Assembly (NCBI GenBank): GCA_031262285.1
Contig: JAISHZ010000256.1
Coordinates: forward strand, 1-5,155
DNA length: 5,155 nt
Direction of reading: 5' to 3'
Source: Lachnospiraceae bacterium
GTDB taxonomy: Bacteria; Bacillota_A; Clostridia; Lachnospirales; Lachnospiraceae
Shown one piece after another: positions 1 through 4,987 of the stretch (position 1 is the stretch's first letter; each line of letters begins with the position of its first letter). Position numbers and translations under genes: made by a program. The notes under the pieces were generated by a model. It had not been told where the DNA came from and did no database searches. It worked only from the letters and a program-made list of their open reading frames with translations.

Positions 1-654
1 CATCCCAAGCATCAGTACAAAAATAGGGTTCTCTTGAAATATTCCGCTGATGAGACGTTTTAAGGCTTCTTGCCATGTAGTAGCGCGGGGGTGAGTTAAA
101 ATGGCTTCTTTTACCTCGGATGGTGAGTCTATATTTATGTCTGTCTCTGAATTTGTATTTATATATGTCTTTGTATTTGTTTCAGTGACTGTTTTTATAT
201 CTGTTTCAGCGTTTGTTTCAGCGTTTGTTTCCGTGTTTGTTTCCGTGTTTGCTCCTGTGTTTGTTTTCATGCTTATTTTTGCGTCTGTTTTTATGTCTGT
301 TTTTGCGTCTGCTTTTATGTCTATTTTTGCGTCTGCTTTTACGTCTGTTTTTACGTCTGTTTCTGCAACAGTTTTTATGTCTTCTTTAACGTCTGTTTGT
401 GTCGTTTTTGGTGTCGTTTTTGGTGTCGCTTTTGGTGTCGCTTTTTTCGTGACTTTGTTCGCGGCTTTTGGCGTCGCTTTTTTCTTGATTATATCTGTAT
501 CCGACAGAGTACTTTCTATAGGTTGGTTTAAATCCAAAAAAACCAAACTGTCGTCCATGTTATCTTCGTCTACTTGCTTTTTGTTTTGTGATTCTATTTC
601 TTCAATATCATTTTTTGCATGGTTCGTTGTTGTCGAAGTCTTATCTTTTTTCAT
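1..654 (-). CDS. rnfE: RnfE, electron transport complex membrane subunit (partial, C-terminus beyond the left edge) with a long repeat-rich N-terminal extension
   Basis: The minus-strand frame is open from an ATG at 654-652 to the window edge (218 codons). The last 27 residues seen, TTWQEALKRLISGIFQENP followed by IFVLMLGM, match the usual RnfE/NqrD start, in which a short amphipathic helix and ENPxFVL lead into the first membrane segment. In the family this core lies within a few residues of the N-terminus; here it begins near residue 192. Residues 1-190 are hydrophilic and repetitive: an acidic and lysine-rich head (1-58), KATP/KTTP repeats (about 60-85), [T/A]D[V/A/I]K repeats (about 99-126) and TETN/AETN repeats (about 132-151). 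No signal peptide is visible. RnfE pairs with RnfA as an integral membrane subunit of the Na+/H+-coupled ferredoxin:NAD+ oxidoreductase. The start is supported by AAAGGAG five bases upstream, touching the end of rnfG. The identity rests on the short core plus operon position. The extension's function is unknown. Confidence 0.85.
   Translation of the reverse strand, partial: MKKDKTSTTTNHAKNDIEEIESQNKKQVDEDNMDDSLVFLDLNQPIESTLSDTDIIKKKATPKAANKVTKKATPKATPKTTPKTTQTDVKEDIKTVAETDVKTDVKADAKIDIKADAKTDIKTDAKISMKTNTGANTETNTETNAETNAETDIKTVTETNTKTYINTNSETDINIDSPSEVKEAILTHPRATTWQEALKRLISGIFQENPIFVLMLGM
202..477 (-). repeat. In-frame 12-bp tandem repeats inside rnfE
   Basis: Three adjoining blocks of tetrapeptide-coding 12-bp repeats are seen on the minus strand. 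Positions 400-477 code for K-[A/T]-T-P units, clearest at 400-444. Positions 277-360 code for [T/A]-D-[V/A/I]-K units. Positions 202-261 code for T-N-T/A-E units. Copies differ mainly at single bases. Because the unit is a multiple of three, gain or loss of copies would keep the frame. The same composition produces a long open frame on the opposite strand (101-754), which is an antisense shadow. Confidence 0.85.
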
Positions 655-659
655 CGCAT

Positions 660-666
660 CTCCTTT
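660..666 (-). promoter_or_regulatory. Ribosome binding site of rnfE
   Basis: AAAGGAG lies five bases upstream of the ATG at 654 and shares one base with the rnfG stop codon (668-666). This site fixes the start of RnfE at residue 1 of the extended protein, so the long repetitive N-terminus should be translated. It also suggests translational coupling to rnfG. A second ATG at 659-657 is immediately out of frame and stops after two codons. Confidence 0.75.
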
Positions 667-1298
667 CACGAATGATTCAAATGACCACTATGCGGTTCCA
701 AATCCCCTCGTAGTAGTGCCGCCGCCGTCAATCCGTCATTTACCGCAGTGGTAATCGCTTTAGTCGTGATGGTGGCCTGTGTTATCGCATCAATGTGCAT
801 CTGATTCTCGGTCGGCTCCCCTAGCGTGTAAGACTGCGCTGCTCCGTGGAATTGCGGCACCAAAACCTCCTGCGCCCGCATACCCAGTCCCGGCGTTTCA
901 GCAATCGACAAGATAGAAATTGCATTTAGCACACCGTCATTGGTTACGCCCACGTAGATTACGATATCCGACTGATAACCCGCACTGGTCGTGACTTCTA
1001 CCACATACCCGAGTTCCTCTTGTTCACCATCAAGCGCCACAAAAATCTTTCCAATGGTAACAAGATCTTGTTCAAATTGATCCATATACACATCCGGAAG
1101 GGTATAGGCTATTTCCGTAAAGCTATCGGCACTCGCGAAAACTTCCTGACAGGCCACATAGATCGCTTCTTCTTGCTGTCTTAGAATCGGCTCTTTTGTA
1201 ATTTCATATGTAAATCCCAGTAAAACTCCGGCTACTAAAGTGATCACAAAAAGAACCGCCGCATTCTTGATCATTTCAGATAAGCTACGTTCTTTCAT
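666..1298 (-). CDS. rnfG: RnfG, FMN-binding subunit of the Rnf complex
   Basis: This 210-residue protein has the usual RnfG layout: one N-terminal membrane anchor (about residues 11-30) followed by an extracytoplasmic FMN_bind domain. Conserved landmarks are the GYQSDIVIYVG stretch (about 107-117) and ETPGLGMRA (134-142), typical of RnfG/NqrC. In the family an FMN is attached by ApbE to the last Thr of a [S/T]-G-A-T motif and passes electrons through the complex. Here the corresponding site reads D-A-I-T-Q-A-T-I-T-T (170-179), so Thr176 is kept but the glycine is a glutamine. The ATG at 1298 overlaps the rnfD stop by four bases (ATGA) and has AAAGGAG seven bases upstream, so the start is well supported. 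The C-terminal tail is short and polar. Family assignment is firm; flavinylation efficiency is an open question. Confidence 0.95.
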   Translation of the reverse strand: MKERSLSEMIKNAAVLFVITLVAGVLLGFTYEITKEPILRQQEEAIYVACQEVFASADSFTEIAYTLPDVYMDQFEQDLVTIGKIFVALDGEQEELGYVVEVTTSAGYQSDIVIYVGVTNDGVLNAISILSIAETPGLGMRAQEVLVPQFHGAAQSYTLGEPTENQMHIDAITQATITTKAITTAVNDGLTAAALLRGDLEPHSGHLNHS

Positions 1299-2236
1299 GC
1301 GCGGACTCCTTTCAGACCAAAGGCTTTGGGGCGTGTATATTTTTCAATGAGCGGTACCAAGAGATTGCCTAAAATAATCGCGTAGGAAACACCCTCCGCG
1401 CTTGCACCAAAGATTCGAAAGATCGCCGTCAAAAATCCTAGCAGCACACCATACATAAACTGACCTCGAACAGTGATGGGTCTGGTGACATAGTCTGTTG
1501 CCATAAAAAACGCACCTAGGATAAGCCCGCCGCCGGATAGTTGTGCCACGAGATAGGGCAAGGAGAATCCTTGCCCGCCAAATATAACGATGAAAAAAAG
1601 AAAGGATATCAGATAACTACTCGGAATGCGTAGATCGATGACACCGGTTACTATGAGGAAAAGCGCACCGAGAAGCAATGCGACAACCGAGGTTTCACCG
1701 ATGGTACCTGCCTCCAAGCCCGTAACCATGGAAATCAAATCCACTGTTTCCCCTGCGCGTAGAGCTGCCAACGGAGTCGCACCGGTGACTGCATCCGCTC
1801 CCCGATAATACGTAAAGTCTGTCATAAGGGCCGGGAAGGATATGAGCAAGAAACATCGCGCCGCTAATGCCGGGTTCATGAAATTTTGTCCCAACCCGCC
1901 AAAAAGCAGCTTTACAATCAGAATAGCGAAAACACCACCCATGACGGGAATCCACCATGGCACGCTAACCGGCAGATTCAAGGCAAGTAACAAACCGGTG
2001 ACGATGCACGATAAATCCGATGATGTTTGTTTCTTTCGAAAGAAACCATACAGAAATTCCGTTAGAAATGATGCGGCGATACATAAAAGAATCAACAATG
2101 CTGCTTTATGACCAAACTGATAGATTCCAACAAAAACCGCCGGCAATAAGGAAATAATAACAGCCGCCATTAACCCTTGTGTTGTTACTTTGGATCTCAC
2201 ATGTGGATTTGAAGAAATTCTTAATGGTGCTTCCAC
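1295..2236 (-). CDS. rnfD: RnfD, flavinylated integral membrane subunit of the Rnf complex
   Basis: With a GTG start at 2236-2234 the protein has 313 residues, a normal RnfD/NqrB length. It begins with the family-typical SSNPHVRS segment (residues 8-15), where related proteins read SSSPHIRS. Several hydrophobic membrane segments follow. Diagnostic motifs are GGLGQNFMNPALAAR (113-127), the flavinylation site D-A-V-T-G-A-T (148-154, FMN expected on Thr154) followed by PLA, and GAFFMATDYVTRPIT (241-255). This flavin motif is canonical, unlike the one in RnfG. The frame stays open upstream to a GTG at 2317, and an in-frame ATG lies at 2266, but neither has a ribosome binding site and both add residues unlike the family. 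AGGAGG sits four bases before the GTG chosen here. The stop overlaps the rnfG start, so the two are translationally coupled. Confidence 0.93.
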   Translation of the reverse strand: MEAPLRISSNPHVRSKVTTQGLMAAVIISLLPAVFVGIYQFGHKAALLILLCIAASFLTEFLYGFFRKKQTSSDLSCIVTGLLLALNLPVSVPWWIPVMGGVFAILIVKLLFGGLGQNFMNPALAARCFLLISFPALMTDFTYYRGADAVTGATPLAALRAGETVDLISMVTGLEAGTIGETSVVALLLGALFLIVTGVIDLRIPSSYLISFLFFIVIFGGQGFSLPYLVAQLSGGGLILGAFFMATDYVTRPITVRGQFMYGVLLGFLTAIFRIFGASAEGVSYAIILGNLLVPLIEKYTRPKAFGLKGVRA

Positions 2237-2240
2237 ACAT

Positions 2241-2246
2241 CCTCCT
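2241..2246 (-). promoter_or_regulatory. Ribosome binding site deciding the rnfD start
   Basis: AGGAGG lies four bases upstream of the GTG at 2236, a short but workable spacing. It is the only good Shine-Dalgarno sequence between the rnfC stop and the conserved RnfD N-terminus. It therefore favours the GTG start over the longer possibilities at 2266 and 2317. Confidence 0.7.
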
Positions 2247-2249
2247 ATC

Positions 2250-2262
2250 TCACGATTCGTGA
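2250..2262. repeat. Short perfect dyad just upstream of the rnfD ribosome binding site
   Basis: TCACGA-T-TCGTGA is a perfect inverted repeat with six-base arms around a single base, three bases away from AGGAGG. In RNA it could form only a five-base-pair stem with a three-base loop. It lies in the roughly 97-nt rnfC-rnfD spacer, which is otherwise featureless. It could tune rnfD translation or bind a protein, or it could be chance. Confidence 0.4.
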
Positions 2263-2332
2263 ACATGTAGCAAATTCTAACTCTAAGCCAACATGCTTTT
2301 GGCATTTCAAGCGTCACATCTTCATGTTGAAT

Positions 2333-3646
2333 TTACGCTTTTTTTCGTCTTGCCAATTCCATTTTTCGCATGGATTTAATCCACTGTGTAAGGGGGCGTT
2401 TGGCCGGACAGATATAGCTGCAACATCCGCACTCACAACACTCCATGCCATGTAACTCTACAAAGGTCTCTCGATCTAGTGTTTCGGCACATATCGCCAG
2501 TTTAGAGGGCATAATTCGACCCGGACACACCGATAAGCAACGACCACAATTGATACATGCTTCAATCCTCTGGTTTTTTAGCGGATCTTCTACAAACGCA
2601 AGTAATGCAGTTGCCGTTTTCGTAATTGGAACGTTTAAATCAAACATTGCGACCCCCATCATGGGACCGCCGCATATGATTTTTTCCGGCTGGGTACGAA
2701 AGCCGCCAATACTATTTACAAGATCCATAAAACCGGTTCCGATCGGAACGCGGTAATTCCCCGGACCAATTGGCGCGTCGCCGGTCACGGTGACGATACG
2801 CTCCAGTAAAGGCATCCCTTCGTGAATCGCTTTTGAAATCGCGGATAAGGTGTCAGCATTCTGCACGATGCAACCGACATCAGCCGGTAACTTGGCAGAT
2901 GAAATCGCTCTGCCGGTCAGCGCATAAATCAATTGACGTTCAGCGCCTTGAGGATATTTGGTTTTCACCGTTTTGACCGTAATACGATGATCTTCTCGAA
3001 TCGCCTTTTTCAATACTTTTATTGCTTCGGGTTTATTGTCTTCTATTGCCAATATACCTACGGCATTGCGAAATAATCGTAATACAATCCGTAATCCTTC
3101 AATAATACGTTGCGGCTCCTCCAACATTCGGCGATAGTCCGAAGTGAGGTAAGGTTCGCATTCCGCACAATTTGCAATAATATAATCGATCTTTTCCGGC
3201 TCTTTGGGAGAAAGTTTGACCGCGGTCGGGAACCCGGCTCCTCCCATTCCTACAATGCCTGCTTCTCGAATGGCGTTTCGTATCTGCTCATCTGTCGCTT
3301 GCTTGTCCTGTCTCGTGAATGCCACACAAGTACCTGCATCGTCGTTTTCCACTACGATGCTTTGCATCATCTCGCCGCTTACAATTCGTCTTGGCTCTAT
3401 GGCTTTTACTTTACCTGAAACGGAAGCGTGTATCGGAGCGGACACAAAACCATTTGCCTCCGCGATCTTTTGCCCTCGTAAAACGGTATCTCCCTTTTTC
3501 ACCAACGGAGTTGCCGCCGCACCAATATGTTGCGTCAGTCGATAGACCAGCACTTTTCCGGCTGCGATCGGCAAAATCGGGTAATTCATCGTCAATGCTT
3601 TACCATCCATTGGATGAATTCCACCTAGAAACGTTAGTTTTCGCAT
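2333..3646 (-). CDS. rnfC: RnfC, nucleotide-binding iron-sulfur subunit of the Rnf complex
   Basis: This 437-residue protein starts with the family-typical FLGGIHPMDGK (6-16). RnfC is the peripheral subunit that handles NAD(H) and exchanges electrons through iron-sulfur clusters. Visible in order are an N-terminal barrel/lipoyl-like domain (about 20-105, with GDTVLRGQKIAEANGFVSAPIHA), a complex I 51-kDa-like nucleotide/FMN-binding region opening with GIVGMGGAGFP (130-140) and including NCAECEPYLTSD (159-170), an SLBB-like region (about 280-312), and two 4Fe-4S motifs. The first has Cys364, 367, 370 and 374; the second has Cys403, 406, 409 and 413. Both are complete CxxCxxCxxxCP. The short lysine-rich tail lacks the long Ala/Lys/Glu repeats of proteobacterial RnfC. 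The ATG has a GGGAG ribosome binding site about five bases upstream. As first gene of the operon it faces the repeat-bearing spacer, which must hold the operon promoter if none lies further off. Confidence 0.96.
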   Translation of the reverse strand: MRKLTFLGGIHPMDGKALTMNYPILPIAAGKVLVYRLTQHIGAAATPLVKKGDTVLRGQKIAEANGFVSAPIHASVSGKVKAIEPRRIVSGEMMQSIVVENDDAGTCVAFTRQDKQATDEQIRNAIREAGIVGMGGAGFPTAVKLSPKEPEKIDYIIANCAECEPYLTSDYRRMLEEPQRIIEGLRIVLRLFRNAVGILAIEDNKPEAIKVLKKAIREDHRITVKTVKTKYPQGAERQLIYALTGRAISSAKLPADVGCIVQNADTLSAISKAIHEGMPLLERIVTVTGDAPIGPGNYRVPIGTGFMDLVNSIGGFRTQPEKIICGGPMMGVAMFDLNVPITKTATALLAFVEDPLKNQRIEACINCGRCLSVCPGRIMPSKLAICAETLDRETFVELHGMECCECGCCSYICPAKRPLTQWIKSMRKMELARRKKA

Positions 3647-3790
3647 ATCTTCTCCCGGACACTCTAAAAAGCTTGTTCGCTATGCAGTACTTAGAAGTGA
3701 AAAGCACTTTTTGCTTTTCACATTATACCGTGATTTTCGCCCGCTTTGCGGGCATTGCATCAGAAGTGAAAAGCGGTCTTTGCTTTTCAC

Positions 3791-3799
3791 ATTATACCA
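3791..3799 (-). promoter_or_regulatory. Extended -10-like element in repeat unit 2, facing rnfC
   Basis: On the minus strand this reads TGG-TATAAT, a perfect extended -10 hexamer (TGnTATAAT) pointing at rnfC about 145 bases away. No convincing -35 lies 16-18 bases upstream, because stem B occupies that place. Transcription from here would start inside stem A, which would make stem A a DNA dyad overlapping the start site. Unit 1 has CGG-TATAAT (3722-3730) and lacks the TGn extension. Confidence 0.4.
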
Positions 3800-3858
3800 T
3801 GATTTTCGTCCGCTTTAGCGGACTTCGCATCAGAAGTGAAAGCGGTTCTTGCTTTCAC

Positions 3859-3867
3859 ATTATACCA
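3859..3867 (-). promoter_or_regulatory. Extended -10-like element in repeat unit 3, facing rnfC
   Basis: It carries the same TGG-TATAAT as unit 2, again directly abutting stem A and again without a recognisable -35. The partial unit 4 has TAG-TATAAT (3930-3938) with a weak TAGAAA at a 17-base spacing (3953-3958), so it is a further candidate for the original rnf promoter. Which of these, if any, is used cannot be told from sequence. Confidence 0.4.
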
Positions 3868-3963
3868 TGATTTTCGCCCGCTTTGCGGGCATCTCATCAG
3901 AAGTTTGAATGCGGTCTTTGCATTCAAACATTATACTATTTTTCGATACGGTTTTCTAGTCTC

Positions 3964-3991
3964 TTGACAGGATTTTGAATCTCTCTATACT
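3964..3991 (+). promoter_or_regulatory. Sigma-A promoter for the 79-aa gene and methyltransferase
   Basis: TTGACA at 3964-3969 and TATACT at 3986-3991 are separated by 16 bases. The -35 is a consensus match and the -10 has five of six bases. The expected start near 3998 leaves a leader of about 40 bases before the ATG at 4037. It lies just right of the hairpin array and fires away from rnfC. Confidence 0.8.
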
Positions 3992-4036
3992 AAATCTATA
4001 TCGGCTATCACATATTGTGCGAAGATCGGAGGTTTT

Positions 4037-4276
4037 ATGAGTCGCGAAGATCAAATTTTATTAACTAGAATCAATGAATATGCGGAGCGTGTTCTTGGTG
4101 ATATTGACCCGCAAAAAGTGCAGGTATCAACGCAGCTTAAGGCACTACAACCTATTATGGAGGAAATCAGCGTAGAAAAAGGTATTTCGTTAGAAGATTT
4201 GTTCATCCGGTATATGGACTTACAAAGTGAAAAAAAGTGTGCAGAACAGAAAAGCTTAGATGAGATCGATTTATGA
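4037..4276 (+). CDS. Small uncharacterised protein (79 aa) translationally coupled to a methyltransferase
   Basis: I do not recognise this protein. It is 79 residues long, rich in charged residues, and looks mostly helical. It has no membrane segment or signal peptide and one cysteine (in KKCAEQ near the C-terminus). The segment ISLEDLFIRYMDLQSEKK (about 50-67) reads as an amphipathic helix. It is likely real: it follows a good sigma-A promoter, has GGAGG four bases before the ATG, and its stop overlaps the next start as ATGA. The overlapping minus-strand frame (4051-4281) has neither promoter nor ribosome binding site and is judged a shadow. The coupling suggests a job related to the methyltransferase, such as a partner or regulator, but that is inference from context only. 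Confidence 0.8.
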   Translation: MSREDQILLTRINEYAERVLGDIDPQKVQVSTQLKALQPIMEEISVEKGISLEDLFIRYMDLQSEKKCAEQKSLDEIDL

Positions 4277-4875
4277 GTCACTATTTTACCGATGATGCTT
4301 CGTTAAAGCATCAAGACATCAGAATATCCTATGTATATAGAGGGCAGTCATTCCTTTTTGATTCAGACGCCGGACTGTTTTCCAAGGGGCATATTGATCC
4401 GGCTAGTGATCTGTTGCTTCGTACTCTTCCTCCGCTACAAGGCTCCTTGTTAGATCTGGGCTGCGGCTATGGCTGTTTGGGTATCATTTTAGGAAAAAGC
4501 TACGACCTTGCGGTAACAATGGCGGATGTCAATCCCAAAGCCATCCGGTATGCGAAAAGAAACGCCGAGCATAATCACTTTCCATGTGACATCGTGGAAT
4601 CCGACTGTTATGCGAATATAGCGGAGCGTTTTGATACCATTGTCATAAATCCGCCGATTCACGCCGGTAAAGTCGTCACGTATCGCATGTATGAAGAAGC
4701 TCCCTTACATCTAAGCAATCAAGGGCACCTTTATATTGTAACCCTTAAGCAACATGGTGCGCCCAGTACTGTACGCAAATTAGAAAATATATTCGGACAC
4801 TGTGAAATCCTTCTGAAAAAGAAAGAATACTACATACTCCACTGCACTCCCACTGATTTGTGTTCACTCAGATAA
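4273..4875 (+). CDS. Class I SAM-dependent methyltransferase, YbxB/RsmC-like
   Basis: This 200-residue protein matches the short Gram-positive RsmC-like methyltransferases (Bacillus subtilis YbxB type), which keep only the catalytic domain of the longer E. coli RsmC. The SAM-binding motif I is LLDLGCGYGCLG (59-70). The acidic residue after strand 2 is Asp85 in ADVN. The catalytic motif IV is N-P-P-I-H (126-130), the form seen in enzymes that methylate an exocyclic amino group of nucleic acid bases. Other family landmarks are FDSDAGLFSKGHID (29-42, where YbxB reads FTSDSGVFSK) and the KQHGAPS stretch (159-165). RsmC itself makes m2G1207 in 16S rRNA; that substrate is a reasonable guess here but is not proven. 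The gene is the second of a two-gene unit, and its ATG overlaps the upstream stop. Length and motifs look intact. Confidence 0.9.
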   Translation: MSHYFTDDASLKHQDIRISYVYRGQSFLFDSDAGLFSKGHIDPASDLLLRTLPPLQGSLLDLGCGYGCLGIILGKSYDLAVTMADVNPKAIRYAKRNAEHNHFPCDIVESDCYANIAERFDTIVINPPIHAGKVVTYRMYEEAPLHLSNQGHLYIVTLKQHGAPSTVRKLENIFGHCEILLKKKEYYILHCTPTDLCSLR

Positions 4876-4893
4876 ATTCGCTTTTTATCTCTA

Positions 4894-4922
4894 TTGAAAA
4901 TTGTCGAAACCTGTGTTATACA
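4894..4922 (+). promoter_or_regulatory. Candidate promoter for the gene at the right edge
   Basis: TTGAAA (4894-4899) and TATACA (4917-4922) are spaced by 17 bases, with TGT directly before the -10 forming an extended -10. The -10 hexamer matches consensus at four positions. A six-base inverted repeat, ATACAT (4918-4923) and ATGTAT (4932-4937), overlaps the -10 and the likely start region and could be an operator. The leader to the ATG at 4988 would be about 60 bases. Confidence 0.5.
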
Positions 4923-4987
4923 TCTGGGGATATGTATGACTATATGCAAAACCGATAGAACTTCTAATAGAATGCAAGGGGCTTTTT

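Larger units (their letters stand above)
3693..3937. repeat. Tandem array of about 69-bp stem-loop units (three full, one partial)
   Basis: Units begin at 3693, 3762, 3832 and 3899 (lengths 69, 70, 67 and a truncated last copy). Each opens with AGAAGT and a perfect stem-loop (A), followed at once by ATTATAC. The full units then carry GATTTTC and a GC-rich stem-loop (B), ending in ATC. A stems: 3697-3705 with 3713-3721; 3766-3774 with 3782-3790; 3836-3843 with 3851-3858; 3903-3912 with 3920-3929. B stems: 3739-3744 with 3748-3753; 3808-3813 with 3818-3823; 3876-3881 with 3885-3890. Stem sequences differ between copies, but both arms change together, so pairing is always perfect. Neither stem type is followed by a T-run on either strand, so these are not intrinsic terminators. 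The array accounts for most of the 390-nt gap between rnfC and the rightward genes, and I see no gene in it. I do not recognise the family. Confidence 0.9.

Noticed and set aside
101..754. Plus-strand open frame of 217 codons rich in Phe/Val/Ser
   Set aside because: It is the antisense reading of the rnfE repeat extension and the end of rnfG. Its Val/Phe/Ser repetition is the complement of the Lys/Thr/Asp/Glu repeats. It has no convincing ribosome binding site and lies opposite a well supported gene.
1626..2111. Plus- and minus-strand frames inside rnfD
   Set aside because: They are shadows of RnfD, which carries all the diagnostic family motifs.
3319..3870. Plus-strand open frame of 183 codons running from rnfC into the hairpin array
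   Set aside because: Half of it is antisense to rnfC and the rest translates the tandem hairpin repeats. No ribosome binding site or recognisable domain.
3697..3929. Intrinsic terminators or a bidirectional terminator
   Set aside because: No stem is followed by a run of T on either strand. The array lies between divergently transcribed genes, where terminators are not expected.
3693..3937. CRISPR array
   Set aside because: The period is about 69 bases but nearly the whole unit is repeated, with no unique spacers. The repeats are paired stems and no cas genes are near.
4051..4281. Minus-strand 76-codon frame opposite the small 79-aa gene
   Set aside because: The plus-strand gene has a promoter, a ribosome binding site and an ATGA overlap with the next gene. 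The minus frame has none of these.
4871..4889. Weak hairpin GATAAA/TTTATC just after the methyltransferase as a terminator
   Set aside because: The stem is six A/T-rich pairs, the T-run lies in the arm and loop rather than after the stem, and the stop codon is inside it. Too weak to call.
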